Part shown: piece after piece, positions 50,384 through 60,177 of the stretch
Numbering within the stretch: the stretch's first letter is position 1
Layout of the letters: the number at the start of each line of letters is the position of its first letter
DNA from: CBDBND01 sp965262665
GTDB lineage: Bacteria > Pseudomonadota > Alphaproteobacteria > Rhodospirillales > Rhodospirillaceae
DNA length: 64,000 nucleotides
Assembly (NCBI GenBank): GCA_965262665.1
Contig: CBDHFR010000004.1
Location: forward strand, 3,038,001 to 3,102,000
Reading direction: 5' to 3'
Made by a program: the position numbers and the translations under genes
Notes under the pieces: model-generated
Told to the model about the DNA's origin: nothing
Databases searched by the model: none
Seen by the model: the letters and a program-made list of their open reading frames with translations, nothing else

Positions 50384-51265
50384 TTAGTCGTCTTCTTCGG
50401 GCACTGCTTCCAAGCGGTACGGATGGGCAGGGTACGATCCTAGAACTTTGACTTCCCGGGAATAGAACGCGAGTTCTTCCAATGCCAGTTTGAGCGGCCG
50501 GTCGTCCGGATGTCCTTCCACGTCGGCGTAAAACTGGGTCGCGGTGAAATGACCGCCCAGCATATAGCTTTCCAGCTTAGTCATGTTGACGCCGTTGGTG
50601 GCAAACCCGCCCATCGCCTTGTACAGCGCGGCGGGAACATTGCGTACGCGGAACACAAAAGAGGTGACCACCTCGCCCTCGCCTTGCGCCGGAACATGCG
50701 GTTCCGCCGCCATAATTATGAAACGGGTGGTGTTGTGCTCCGCATCCTCGATGTTCGATGCCAAGATGTCCAAATCGTAGATTTCCGCCGCGAGCGAAGA
50801 GGCAATGGCCGCGACCGTTGGGTCGCCGCGTTCGGCCACATCCTTGGCGGCGCCTGCCGTGTCTACCGCTGCAAATTGCTCCAATCCATGATCGCGAATG
50901 AAGTTGCGGCATTGTGATAAGGCCGGCAATTGGCTCTCCACCCGCTTGAGGCCTTCCAGGGTCGCCCCTTTCGGTGCCAGAAAGAAGTGGTTCACGCGTT
51001 GAAAATGTTCTCCGACGATGTGCAATCCGGAGTCCGGTAAAATGTGATGGATGTCTGCAACCCGGCCCATGACGGAATTTTCAACCGGAATCATCGCCAA
51101 TTGCGCATGACCGTCCTGGACCGCGGCAAAGGCGTCTTCGAACCCGGCGCAGGCCTGGTGGTCCAAATTTGGAAAGACTGACTGACAGGCCAAATGGGAG
51201 TTCGCACCTAAGGACCCCTGAAAGGCTACGGTTCGGGCGGACTCATTTGGGGAAGAGGATGTCAT
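50384..51265 (-). CDS. pheA: Prephenate dehydratase
   Basis: 293 residues; monofunctional. PDT domain with VAFQGSLGANSHLACQSVFP, LAMIPVENSVMGRVADIHHI and the catalytic Thr-region TRFIIMAAEP; ACT regulatory domain (TSFVFRVRNVPAALYKAMGG, ESYMLGGHFTATQFYADVEG) for phenylalanine control. Second gene after kdsB on the minus strand (20-bp gap). Confidence 0.95.
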   Translation of the reverse strand: MTSSSPNESARTVAFQGSLGANSHLACQSVFPNLDHQACAGFEDAFAAVQDGHAQLAMIPVENSVMGRVADIHHILPDSGLHIVGEHFQRVNHFFLAPKGATLEGLKRVESQLPALSQCRNFIRDHGLEQFAAVDTAGAAKDVAERGDPTVAAIASSLAAEIYDLDILASNIEDAEHNTTRFIIMAAEPHVPAQGEGEVVTSFVFRVRNVPAALYKAMGGFATNGVNMTKLESYMLGGHFTATQFYADVEGHPDDRPLKLALEELAFYSREVKVLGSYPAHPYRLEAVPEEDD

Positions 51266-51285
51266 TGTGGACCGGCCGCGACTGG

Positions 51286-52026
51286 CTATGACGCCAGAAT
51301 CTTTCTGGCCCGTTCGAGGTCGGCGGGAGTATCGACGCCGAATGGAATGGAGTCAACGAGACCGGCGGCGATGGACATGCCGTTGGTCAAGGCGCGTAGT
51401 TGTTCAAGCCGTTCGCGGATTTCAAGGCCCGCTGGCGGCAGGGCGACAAAGCGCTTCAAAGCCGCGCGGGTATACGCATATATGCCGATGTGGTGGTAGA
51501 CCGGAACATCGCCAGGGGGAATGGACGTGCGGCTAAAATAAAGGGCGGGGGCAATGGTCTCCCCGGGCGGGAAGTCGACCGCTGCTTTGACCACGTTGGG
51601 ATCATCGATCTCTGCTTGATCTGTAATTTCGGCCACCAGGGTACCCATATCCGATTGGCTTTGGGTCAGGGCCTCGACTGCGGCATTGACCAAGCGCGGC
51701 TCCAAAGTGGGCAGATCACCTTGAACGTTGACGACGTACTCGTACTCCAAATCCGGATCAAAGGCCTGGGCAGCCACCCACACCCGATCTGAGCCGCTGG
51801 GCAGCTCCGGTGCCGTCATCACGGCGGTGCCGCCGGCGGCGCGGATCGCATCGGCGATGGGTTTATCGCCACAGGCCACAATGACTGGCCCAGCATCGGC
51901 GGCCACCGCCTGGCGCCAGACGTGAACAATCATGGGGTCGTCACCGATCAGGGCCAGCGGTTTATCAGGCAGTCGCGAAGCGGCCATTCGGGCCGGGATG
52001 ACAACCAACGTGCCTTTGTCTGCCAT
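51286..52026 (-). CDS. kdsB: 3-deoxy-manno-octulosonate cytidylyltransferase
   Basis: 246 residues activating KDO for lipopolysaccharide core. VIPARMAASRLPDKPLALIG start, VVNVQGDLPTLEPRLVNAAV, YHHIGIYAYTRAALKRFVAL and IPFGVDTPADLERARKIL. Divergent from the cytochrome c gene. Presence implies an LPS-bearing outer membrane. Confidence 0.96.
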   Translation of the reverse strand: MADKGTLVVIPARMAASRLPDKPLALIGDDPMIVHVWRQAVAADAGPVIVACGDKPIADAIRAAGGTAVMTAPELPSGSDRVWVAAQAFDPDLEYEYVVNVQGDLPTLEPRLVNAAVEALTQSQSDMGTLVAEITDQAEIDDPNVVKAAVDFPPGETIAPALYFSRTSIPPGDVPVYHHIGIYAYTRAALKRFVALPPAGLEIRERLEQLRALTNGMSIAAGLVDSIPFGVDTPADLERARKILAS

Positions 52027-52080
52027 GGAATGGACCTAACCTTCGTTAATCATCAGACCAGCGCCAAGCCTTGGAAAGGC

Positions 52081-52109
52081 TTCACTTTTTTGCCTTTAGC
52101 CGGGATAAT
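52081..52109 (+). promoter_or_regulatory. Candidate promoter of cycM-hisN
   Basis: TTCACT (52081-52086), a 17-bp spacer, then GATAAT (52104-52109), 82 bp before the cytochrome gene. A small hairpin AAGCCTT/AAGGCTT lies immediately before it. Confidence 0.4.
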
Positions 52110-52190
52110 GGGGGGTGTACAGGATACCTGTTGAGATTCACCGCCTAACCCGCTAAGGGAAGGCCACTGTTACCGGCTGGGGACCAGAAA

Positions 52191-52856
52191 ATGGCCGAAA
52201 AACCATCGCCCGACAAGTTCAAGTCCAACTCCGCCATGATGGCCGGCTTTGCCGCCGTTTGGCTCACCATTGGCGCCAACGAAGCCAGTCACTTTCTTGT
52301 CCCTGACGACGAGGGTGTATCCACGTTCGGGTATGAAATCGAAGTCCCGGAAGGCTTTGGCCAAACCAGCCAGTCTGAAATGGAAGATGTGCTGGTCGAC
52401 GTGAAACCGCTGCTTGCCGGGGCCAGCGTGGATGGTGGGTCCAAGGTTGCCAAAAAATGCCAGTCTTGCCACACCTTTGATCAAGGGGAACGCAACGGCA
52501 CCGGCCCCAACCTTTACAACATCGTTGGTGCCGAACTGGTGAGCCGCGACCGGGGCGATTTCAAACTGTCAGACTCTATCCTCGCCGGCGCCGATGTTTG
52601 GACCTACGACAATCTCAACGCTTATCTTGAAGATCCGAAGAAGGTCGCGCCGCAAGGCACCATGTCTTTCGTCGGTCTGCGTAAACCCAAAGACCGCGCC
52701 TCAATCATCAAATTCCTCATGAACAAAACGGAAAGTCCACCGGAAGTCGTTCTCGATCCGGTCGAGCCAGCCGTTGAAGAAACCGCCGAAGCGGTTGAAG
52801 GCGCTATGGAAGACGCGATGGAAGGGGCCGCTGAAGAGGCGACGGAAACTCCGTAA
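52191..52856 (+). CDS. Membrane-anchored class I cytochrome c (CycM-like)
   Basis: 221 residues. A weakly hydrophobic N-terminal anchor (residues 14-33) precedes a c552-type domain: heme-binding CQSCH in AKKCQSCHTFDQGERNGTGP (near residue 88-92) and axial Met in APQGTMSFVGL. The C-terminal 40 residues are Glu/Ala-rich and unusual. Alphaproteobacterial homologues carry electrons to cytochrome oxidase. Gene order with kdsB/pheA and hisN is conserved. Confidence 0.9.
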   Translation: MAEKPSPDKFKSNSAMMAGFAAVWLTIGANEASHFLVPDDEGVSTFGYEIEVPEGFGQTSQSEMEDVLVDVKPLLAGASVDGGSKVAKKCQSCHTFDQGERNGTGPNLYNIVGAELVSRDRGDFKLSDSILAGADVWTYDNLNAYLEDPKKVAPQGTMSFVGLRKPKDRASIIKFLMNKTESPPEVVLDPVEPAVEETAEAVEGAMEDAMEGAAEEATETP

Positions 52857-52867
52857 TCAGGCCGTCC

Positions 52868-53659
52868 ATGCCCAAAGAGGCTATCGCCGCTGAGTGCGTC
52901 GCACTGGCGCAACGTCTGGCCGATGCCGCGTCCGAAATATCCCTATCCTATTTCCGCACCGACCTTGCCATTGACGCAAAGGACGACGACACACCCGTGA
53001 GCCGGGCAGACCGGGAAACGGAAGCGGCGTTACGCGCCATGATTGAGGCGGCCTTCCCGGACCATGGCATTATCGGCGAAGAGTACGGCGCGGACCGGGC
53101 CGACGCAGAATTCGTCTGGGTGCTCGATCCCATCGACGGCACAGTTTCTTTCATAAACGGCGTCCCGCTGTTTACGACTATTGTCGGAATCATCAAACAA
53201 GAGAATCCCTGGTTAGGCCTGATCGATCAGCCGGTGCTAAAGGATCGCTGGTGCGGCGGAGCTGGTCTGCCAACCACCCTCAATGGAACGGCGGCGCGTG
53301 TCCGGCCTTGTGCTGCGTTGAGTGATGCGTCGGTCTACATCACCGCTCCTGATTTTTTTATACCGGAAGAATTGAGATCCGTTGATCGGCTCACCAAGGC
53401 CGTCAAGCGGCGGCGCTATGGCGGCACCGACTGCTATCATTACGGCATGGTGGCCAGCGGCTGGACCGACATGGCTTGCGAAAAACTCAGTGTCTACGAA
53501 TACGGCGCCATTGTGCCCATTATTGAACACGCTGGCGGTATCATCACCGATTGGACGGGAAATCCTTTACAAGGGATCGATAACCGGCAGGTGCTTGCCT
53601 CTGGCGATCACGCCGTTCACGGCGCCGCCATAGACATCCTTTCACAGGAGCTTTCGTGA
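52868..53659 (+). CDS. hisN: Histidinol-phosphatase, inositol-monophosphatase family
   Basis: 263 residues. Mg-site motifs GIIGEEYG, WVLDPIDGTVSFINGVPLF, and WTDMACEKLSVYEYGAIVPI followed by IEHAGGIITDWTG. The variant around the last motif is that of HisN-type histidinol phosphatases rather than SuhB; related phosphatase activity cannot be excluded. Confidence 0.88.
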   Translation: MPKEAIAAECVALAQRLADAASEISLSYFRTDLAIDAKDDDTPVSRADRETEAALRAMIEAAFPDHGIIGEEYGADRADAEFVWVLDPIDGTVSFINGVPLFTTIVGIIKQENPWLGLIDQPVLKDRWCGGAGLPTTLNGTAARVRPCAALSDASVYITAPDFFIPEELRSVDRLTKAVKRRRYGGTDCYHYGMVASGWTDMACEKLSVYEYGAIVPIIEHAGGIITDWTGNPLQGIDNRQVLASGDHAVHGAAIDILSQELS

Positions 53660-53660
53660 C

Positions 53661-55688
53661 GTGACCATTCTCCCGAAGCTGAAACTCTATCTGACCTTCG
53701 TCATTAGTCTCGGTGTCGCGTTATGGACCGTTGTTCCATCAGTCCCAGCCATAGAGCGCGGCACACCGGTGCATGCCTTAGCCTTTCGCGGTTTGCCGCG
53801 GCACGGACCCGACTTTAACCATCTGGGTTACGTGAATCCCGATGCACCGAAGGGAGGATCCCTGAAGCTCATGGGCATCCGCACCTTTGATTCCTTCAAC
53901 CCATTCATCGTCAAAGGCGATCCGGCAACTGGCCTTTCTTACCTCGGCAGTGCCGGTTTTCTGTTTGAAGGCCTTATGGCCAACGGGGCCGATGAACCAA
54001 ATACGTCTTATTGCCTGATTTGCGAAACCGTCGAAGTGGCTGAAGACAACACCTGGACTGAATTTGTCATCCGACCCGAAGCTCGGTTTCATGATGGGTC
54101 ACCGATTACGCCTGAAGATGTGATCTTCTCGTTCAACACCCTCACTCAAAAAGGTTTACCACTTTTCCGTCTTTACTACGGGGATGTGGTGTCCGTGGAA
54201 AAAACCGGCAATCGGTCTGTACGGTTTATCTTTAAATCCGGTGAAAACTTTGAACTGCCCGGCATCTTGGCTCAGTTGAGCATTCTGTCAAAAAACTATT
54301 GGGAAGGCCGGGACTTTGAAGACAGCACACTGGATCCGCCCATTGGCAGTGGTCCGTACCGTATCGATCGGTTCGAACCTGGCCGGTTCGTTGTCTTTAA
54401 GCGGATCGAAGACTATTGGGCGGAAGACCTGCCTGTGAAACGCGGGTTTCACAATTTCGATGAGATCCGCTTTGAATATTATCTCGATCAAGAGGTGGCC
54501 ATGGAAGCGTTCAACGCCGGTGAATACGACCTGCGTGCTGAGAACTCGGCCAGTCGTTGGGCCAATGCCTACCGGGGAGATTTGATCGAATCGGGCCAAG
54601 TCATCAGGCTTGAACTTGAAGACGGCACACCCGACCCCGCCCAATGGTTTGTTCCCAACTTGCGCCGGTTAAAATTCGCCGACCGGCAAGTCCGTAAAGC
54701 CCTCGCCCTGGCCTTTGATTTCGAATGGACCAATCGGACCATCGCCTACGGAGCCTATCGTCAGGCCCGCAGTTTCTTCGACGGATCAGACCTAGCTTCG
54801 TTTGGACTGCCCGGTCCTTTGGAGCTTGAGATTCTCGAACCCTATCGGGGCAGGATCCCCGACGAAGTGTTCACCCAAGAATTTGTACCACCGCAGACCG
54901 ATGGTTCCGGAAATATCCGCGAAAATCTGATTCTCGCCAACCAGTTGTTGACGGAGGCCGGTTGGGTGGAGCAAGACGGCAAACGGGTCAACCCCGACAC
55001 GGGCGAAGTTCTCACTATTGAATTCTTGGTAGCCCAGCAAAACCTGGCTCAGTGGGTCAATCCCTTTATTCGCAATCTCGCCCGTCTTGGCATTGAAGGC
55101 AGCGTCCGCGTTGTTGATACGGCCCAATTCATCAACCGGGTTTCCGGATACGATTTCGATATGATTATTACGGGATGGGCACAGTCTCTATCTCCTGGCA
55201 ATGAGCAAAGGGAATTCTGGGGGTCAGCGGCGGCCGATCGTACCGGTAGCAGAAACTACGCGGGCATCAGAAATCCGGTGGTTGATGAGATCATTGAAAA
55301 ACTGATCGTTGCGCAGACCCGGGAAGACCTTGTCGCCCATACGCGGGCACTGGACCGGGTCTTGCTATGGAGCCATTACACCATCCCCGAACTGAGTTCT
55401 TATCTCGACAGGATCGCCTACTGGAACAAATTCGGTGTACCCGATGTGGTGCCTCTGCAGGGAACCGTCATTGATGCCTGGTGGTTTGACGAAACCAAAA
55501 CCGCAGCCCTGGCTGCGGGAACCGTCGCGCAGCCTGCCAACGGCGCAGTGCAGTCATCGGAAATCGCAAACGATAGTGAAATGGATGCGCCGGACGAACC
55601 GGGTAACACCGTCATCATCGTATCCATCGCCGTAATCGGAGTTCTGCTACTGTTGTGGAGTTCGCTGCGCCGGCGCAATCGGCGCTAG
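53661..55688 (+). CDS. yejA: YejA-like peptide ABC transporter binding protein with C-terminal membrane anchor
   Basis: 675 residues, SBP_bac_5 family. Signal peptide (residues 1-31), HALAFRGLPRHGPDFNHLGY, PKGGSLKLMGIRTFDSFNPF, and KALALAFDFEWTNRTIAYGA. Family members usually end at about 600-620 residues; this one continues with a polar linker and a hydrophobic helix (NTVIIVSIAVIGVLLLLWSS) followed by RRRNRR, so it would be tethered to the inner membrane. GTG start 2 bp after hisN. First gene of yejABEF. Confidence 0.9.
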   Translation: MTILPKLKLYLTFVISLGVALWTVVPSVPAIERGTPVHALAFRGLPRHGPDFNHLGYVNPDAPKGGSLKLMGIRTFDSFNPFIVKGDPATGLSYLGSAGFLFEGLMANGADEPNTSYCLICETVEVAEDNTWTEFVIRPEARFHDGSPITPEDVIFSFNTLTQKGLPLFRLYYGDVVSVEKTGNRSVRFIFKSGENFELPGILAQLSILSKNYWEGRDFEDSTLDPPIGSGPYRIDRFEPGRFVVFKRIEDYWAEDLPVKRGFHNFDEIRFEYYLDQEVAMEAFNAGEYDLRAENSASRWANAYRGDLIESGQVIRLELEDGTPDPAQWFVPNLRRLKFADRQVRKALALAFDFEWTNRTIAYGAYRQARSFFDGSDLASFGLPGPLELEILEPYRGRIPDEVFTQEFVPPQTDGSGNIRENLILANQLLTEAGWVEQDGKRVNPDTGEVLTIEFLVAQQNLAQWVNPFIRNLARLGIEGSVRVVDTAQFINRVSGYDFDMIITGWAQSLSPGNEQREFWGSAAADRTGSRNYAGIRNPVVDEIIEKLIVAQTREDLVAHTRALDRVLLWSHYTIPELSSYLDRIAYWNKFGVPDVVPLQGTVIDAWWFDETKTAALAAGTVAQPANGAVQSSEIANDSEMDAPDEPGNTVIIVSIAVIGVLLLLWSSLRRRNRR

Positions 55689-55706
55689 TAGAACCCAAAC
55701 CCGCTT

Positions 55707-56780
55707 ATGGCTGCATACATCCTTCGCCGTCTGGCTCTCATACCGCTGACGCTGTTCGGCATCATCGCCATCAATTTTGTCATTGTTCAGTTTGCGCCCG
55801 GTGGACCCGTCGAACAGGTACTAGCCCAGCTGCAAGGGTTGGATGTAGGGGCAACCGAACGCATTTCCTCCTCCGGTACGGATACCATATCCAGCAATAG
55901 CACCTATCGTGGTGCTCAAGGGTTGGACCCTGAATTTATCAAAGAAATTGAGCAGCAGTTTGGGTTCGATAAGCCGCCGCTGGAGCGGTTCTTCCTCATG
56001 GTGCGCAACTACGCGACGTTAGATTTGGGCGAAAGTTATTTCCGTTCCCAAAATGTCGTCGAACTGATCATCGACAAGCTGCCCGTTTCCATTTCTCTCG
56101 GTGTGTGGTCGACCCTCATTATCTATTTGGTCTCCATCCCCCTCGGCATAGCCAAAGCCGTCAGAGACGGATCCCGGTTCGACGTGGCGACCTCCTATGC
56201 GGTGTTTATCGGATACGCCATACCCGCCTTCCTGTTCTCTATTCTGTTGATCGTGCTGTTTGCTGGCGGGCGGTTTTTAGACTGGTTTCCGTTACGCGGC
56301 TTGACCTCCGACAATTGGGAAGACCTAACACTCATCGGCAAGGTTATCGATTATTTCTGGCACCTGGCCCTGCCGGTTACGGCCATGGTTATCGGCGGGT
56401 TTGCGTCTCTGACCATGCTGACCAAGAACTCGTTCCTGGATGAAATCAACAAACAGTATGTCCTCACCGCCCGCGCCAAGGGCTTGAGCCCAAATCGCAT
56501 GCTTTACGGCCATGTGTTCCGCAATGCCATGTTGATCGTCATCGCCGGATTTCCCGCTACGCTGATCGGTATGCTGTTCACCGGCTCTGTGTTGATTGAA
56601 GTGATATTTTCACTAGACGGTCTGGGATTACTCGGCTTTGAGTCGATCATCAGTCGGGATTATCCCGTCGTTTTTGGCACATTGTTTGTCTTCAGCCTAA
56701 TCGGCCTGGTTCTCAATCTCATTAATGATCTTGCCTATCATGCCATCGACCCGCGTATTGAATTTGAGGGTCAATCGTGA
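55707..56780 (+). CDS. yejB: YejB-like ABC transporter permease
   Basis: 357 residues. N-terminal helix (RRLALIPLTLFGIIAINFVI), FAPGGPVEQ motif, five more helices, and the EAA loop LTARAKGLSPNRMLYGHVFR that contacts the ATPase. A 45-residue periplasmic insertion follows helix 1, as in YejB. It overlaps yejE by four bases (GTGATGA). Confidence 0.93.
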   Translation: MAAYILRRLALIPLTLFGIIAINFVIVQFAPGGPVEQVLAQLQGLDVGATERISSSGTDTISSNSTYRGAQGLDPEFIKEIEQQFGFDKPPLERFFLMVRNYATLDLGESYFRSQNVVELIIDKLPVSISLGVWSTLIIYLVSIPLGIAKAVRDGSRFDVATSYAVFIGYAIPAFLFSILLIVLFAGGRFLDWFPLRGLTSDNWEDLTLIGKVIDYFWHLALPVTAMVIGGFASLTMLTKNSFLDEINKQYVLTARAKGLSPNRMLYGHVFRNAMLIVIAGFPATLIGMLFTGSVLIEVIFSLDGLGLLGFESIISRDYPVVFGTLFVFSLIGLVLNLINDLAYHAIDPRIEFEGQS

Positions 56781-57832
56781 TGAGCGCAGGGAAGGTTCAG
56801 AAAAAAAATTGGCTGACGCCGTTGCAAAGGCGGCGGTTAGCGAACTTCCGGGCCAACAAACGGGGTTTTTGGTCTTTTCGAATCCTTGGCGTTTTGCTGA
56901 TCATCACTTTCTTTGCCGAGATCCTCTCCAACGACAAACCCATCGTTCTTTCTTTCAAAAACGACCTCTATTTCCCCGTTCTGTTTGACTATTTGGAAAC
57001 CGACTTTGGTGGAGATTTCGCCACCTCCGCGGATTATCGCGATCCTTACCTGACCCAGCTAATCGAAGATCAAGGCTGGATGGTCTGGCCGCCTGTGCGG
57101 TTCAGCTACAACACCGTCAATTATAATTTGAAGGTACCCGCGCCTGCGCCACCGTCCCGCGAAAATTTGTTGGGTACCGACGATCAGGCGCGGGATGTCT
57201 TTGCCCGCGTCCTTTACGGGTTTCGCCTTTCTCTGTTGTTCGGGCTGGCATTAACCTTTGTCGCGTCTCTCGTCGGCGTCATGGCCGGCGCAGTGCAGGG
57301 GTATTTCGGCGGCTGGTTGGATCTTTTGTTCCAACGCTTCATTGAGATTTGGAACGGTCTGCCGCAGCTTTTCGTCCTGATCATTGTGTCATCGTTCATT
57401 GCTCCTGGCTTCTGGACACTGCTGTTGGTGCTGCTGCTGTTCAGCTGGACCGCCTTGGTTGCCGTCGTGCGGGCGGAATTCCTGCGTGCGCGGAACTTTG
57501 ATTATGTTAGAGCCGCCAAGGCGTTGGGGATGAGCGATACCAAAGTCATGGTCAAGCACGTGTTGCCCAACGCCATGGTTGCGACCATCACCTTTCTGCC
57601 GTTCATCCTGTCGGGTTCTGTGGTGGCCCTGACATCTCTGGATTTTCTTGGACTGGGATTGCCACCGGGCTCACCGTCACTGGGCGAATTGCTGCGCCAG
57701 GGCAAAGAGAACCTGCAGGCACCATGGCTTGGACTGACAGCTTTCTTTGCCTTGGCCGGCATGCTGACACTCCTGGTGTTTATTGGAGAAGCTGTACGGG
57801 ATGCTTTTGACCCGCGGCGGGATGCGTCATGA
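56777..57832 (+). CDS. yejE: YejE-like ABC transporter permease
   Basis: 351 residues. One N-terminal helix, a periplasmic region with LLGTDDQARDVFARVLYGFR, then five helices; EAA loop YVRAAKALGMSDTKVMVKHV and LTSLDFLGLGLPPGSPSLGE. Long first periplasmic domain matches YejE. It overlaps yejF by four bases (ATGA). Confidence 0.93.
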   Translation: MMSAGKVQKKNWLTPLQRRRLANFRANKRGFWSFRILGVLLIITFFAEILSNDKPIVLSFKNDLYFPVLFDYLETDFGGDFATSADYRDPYLTQLIEDQGWMVWPPVRFSYNTVNYNLKVPAPAPPSRENLLGTDDQARDVFARVLYGFRLSLLFGLALTFVASLVGVMAGAVQGYFGGWLDLLFQRFIEIWNGLPQLFVLIIVSSFIAPGFWTLLLVLLLFSWTALVAVVRAEFLRARNFDYVRAAKALGMSDTKVMVKHVLPNAMVATITFLPFILSGSVVALTSLDFLGLGLPPGSPSLGELLRQGKENLQAPWLGLTAFFALAGMLTLLVFIGEAVRDAFDPRRDAS

Positions 57833-59463
57833 CCGCGCAAACCATTCCCATCCTTTCCGTTAAGGACTTGTCCGTGTCTTTCGTTCAAGGGGACTCAGAC
57901 GTAGCCGCGGTAAAAAACGTATCCTTTGAAATTTTTCGTGGAGAGACGCTCGCCTTGGTGGGAGAAAGCGGATCTGGAAAGTCGGTTACCGCCCTATCCA
58001 CGTTGCAGCTGCTCCCACCTACGGCCCGGTTTCCCTCTGGACAAATCTTGGTGACAGGCCAATCGGTGATCGGTGCCCAAGAAGAGGAAATGAGACAAAT
58101 ACGCGGCAACCGCATAGGCATCGTTTTTCAAGAACCCGTGACCTCTCTCAACCCACTCCACTCGATCGAGAAGCAAGTGGGTGAAGTTTTGCATGTTCAT
58201 AAAGGGCTCAACGCCGGCGATGTGCGGCAAAGGGTAATTGAGTTGCTCGCCATGGTCGGCTTACCCGATCCCGAAAAACGACTGACCGCTCTGCCACATG
58301 AATTGTCCGGCGGTCAGCGGCAGCGGGTGATGATTGCCATGGCTCTGGCCCTCGAACCCGACATACTCATTGCCGACGAACCGACGACCGCCCTGGATGT
58401 CACTATTCAGGCACAAATTCTTGAACTCCTGGAGGAACTGCAAAACCGACTGGGCATGGCTGTCCTGTTTATCACCCACGACCTGTCCATCGTTCAGCGT
58501 ATTGCTCACCGGGTTTGCGTTATGCAAGACGGGTCCATCGTCGAGCAGGGGACCGTTGAACAGATCTTTGCTAGCGCACAGCACCCCTATACGCAGAAGC
58601 TGCTGGCAGCTCAGCCCAAACCAATTGAGATTGATCGTCCAGCCCAAGCGGACGTGGTCATCTCTGCGGCAGACTTGAAAGTGTGGTTTCCCATTAAGAA
58701 AGGCGTCATCCGGAGAACTGTGGATCACATCAAAGCAGTGGACGGTGTTTCCTTCGCTCTCAAGCAAGGGCAAACTTTGGGTGTGGTCGGGGAAAGTGGA
58801 TCGGGAAAGACCACCCTCGGACTGGCCCTGCTGCGCTTGATCAAAAGCCGCGGCGAAATTCGATTTAAAGGTGACCGTATAGACGACCTGACGCGCCACG
58901 ATGTGCGTCCCCTGCGGCGGTCCATGCAGGTGGTTTTTCAAGACCCATACGGGTCGTTGAGTCCGAGGCTGTCCGTCGGTCAAATCGTGGAAGAGGGCCT
59001 CGTAGTCCATGGATTGGCGCCAATTGCCGAAGGCCGGCGCAAACTCGTCAGTGACGCTTTGGCAGCCGTTGATCTGGAGCCGGATAGTATCGACCGGTAC
59101 CCGCACGAATTTTCCGGTGGGCAAAGACAACGCATCGCCATCGCCCGGGCGCTGGTTTTACAACCACAATTTCTAGTTCTTGATGAACCCACCAGCGCCC
59201 TAGACGTTTCCGTTCAAGCTCAGACTGTCGATCTGTTAAGGGACCTGCAGACTCAATTCGGCCTTACTTATATGTTTATTAGCCATGATCTTCGGGTAGT
59301 ACGAGCTTTGGCCGACGACATTTTAGTTATGAAGGAGGGGAAGGTGGTTGAGAGCGGATCTGCGGCAGATGTCTTTTCGGCACCGAAGCATTCTTATACG
59401 CAGTCCTTATTGGCGGCTGCCTTGGACCTCAAAGTCAAGCACGTCGAATCAACTTTCATGTAA
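57829..59463 (+). CDS. yejF: YejF-like fused dual ABC ATPase
   Basis: 544 residues with two ABC domains. First: Walker A GESGSGKSVTA, signature LSGGQRQRVMIAMAL, Walker B DILIADEPTTALDVT. Second: Walker A GESGSGKTTLG, signature FSGGQRQRIAIARAL, Walker B FLVLDEPTSALDVS. Each is followed by an oligopeptide-type C-terminal extension (HPYTQKLLAAQP, HSYTQSLLAAAL). Energises uptake of peptides or microcin C-like compounds. Confidence 0.94.
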   Translation: MTAQTIPILSVKDLSVSFVQGDSDVAAVKNVSFEIFRGETLALVGESGSGKSVTALSTLQLLPPTARFPSGQILVTGQSVIGAQEEEMRQIRGNRIGIVFQEPVTSLNPLHSIEKQVGEVLHVHKGLNAGDVRQRVIELLAMVGLPDPEKRLTALPHELSGGQRQRVMIAMALALEPDILIADEPTTALDVTIQAQILELLEELQNRLGMAVLFITHDLSIVQRIAHRVCVMQDGSIVEQGTVEQIFASAQHPYTQKLLAAQPKPIEIDRPAQADVVISAADLKVWFPIKKGVIRRTVDHIKAVDGVSFALKQGQTLGVVGESGSGKTTLGLALLRLIKSRGEIRFKGDRIDDLTRHDVRPLRRSMQVVFQDPYGSLSPRLSVGQIVEEGLVVHGLAPIAEGRRKLVSDALAAVDLEPDSIDRYPHEFSGGQRQRIAIARALVLQPQFLVLDEPTSALDVSVQAQTVDLLRDLQTQFGLTYMFISHDLRVVRALADDILVMKEGKVVESGSAADVFSAPKHSYTQSLLAAALDLKVKHVESTFM

Positions 59464-59508
59464 CCGCCCGAGTCTGGAAGATATCGCATCAATATCCTAA
59501 AAACTCCC

Positions 59509-60177
59509 ATGCGCACATTGTATCATCATCCCCTGTCGACCATGTCCAGGCTCGTCCGTACGGTGGTCAAGGAAAAGCACATTGATGTCGATGAACAGGA
59601 AGAACCGTTTTGGCTCAGACGCGATGACTTTTTAGTACTAAATCCCGCGGGGGACGTTCCTGTCTTTGTCGATGAGGAAGAGACCGTTGTGTCAGGGGGT
59701 TCCGTTATTGTCGAATATCTGGAAGAGGTGTTTCCTGAAACACCTTTAATCGGCACCACGTCTAAGGGTCGTGCGGAATCACGGCGCCTGCTGGATTGGT
59801 TTGAATCCAAGTTCAACACGGAAGTTACTCAGTTCCTTGCCGGGGAAAAACTATTCAAACGAGTCGCACTCAGTGACGCCCCAGATTCAAGGGCGCTCCG
59901 TGCCGGACGCGAGAACATTCACGCCCATCTCGACTACATTGCATGGCTGACTGAGCGGCGGACTTGGCTCGCTGGCGATAACCTTACCGTGGCTGATCTT
60001 GCCGCCGGCGCTCATCTCTCTTTGATTGATTACACGGCCGATGTGCCCTGGGAGGATCACCCCCTGGCGAAAGAGTGGTACGTCAGATTGAAATCACGCG
60101 CCAGTTTTCGTGGTTTGTTATCCGATACGTTTCCCGGTGTGATACCGGCGCCCATTTACGCAAATCTCGATTTTTAG
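59509..60177 (+). CDS. Glutathione S-transferase family protein
   Basis: 222 residues. Thioredoxin-like N-terminus (LYHHPLSTMSRLVRTVVKEK, NPAGDVPVFVDEEETVVSGG then SVIVEYLEE) and an all-helical C-terminal domain with LAGDNLTVADLAAGAHLSLI, the conserved N-capping box. Substrate unknown. Overlaps the converging TPR gene by four bases. Confidence 0.88.
   Translation: MRTLYHHPLSTMSRLVRTVVKEKHIDVDEQEEPFWLRRDDFLVLNPAGDVPVFVDEEETVVSGGSVIVEYLEEVFPETPLIGTTSKGRAESRRLLDWFESKFNTEVTQFLAGEKLFKRVALSDAPDSRALRAGRENIHAHLDYIAWLTERRTWLAGDNLTVADLAAGAHLSLIDYTADVPWEDHPLAKEWYVRLKSRASFRGLLSDTFPGVIPAPIYANLDF

Noticed and set aside
52062..52090. Terminator hairpin AAGCCTT/AAGGCTT with T-run before cycM
   Set aside because: No plus-strand gene ends upstream for it to serve, and the T-run overlaps a candidate promoter spacer; left as an unassigned hairpin.
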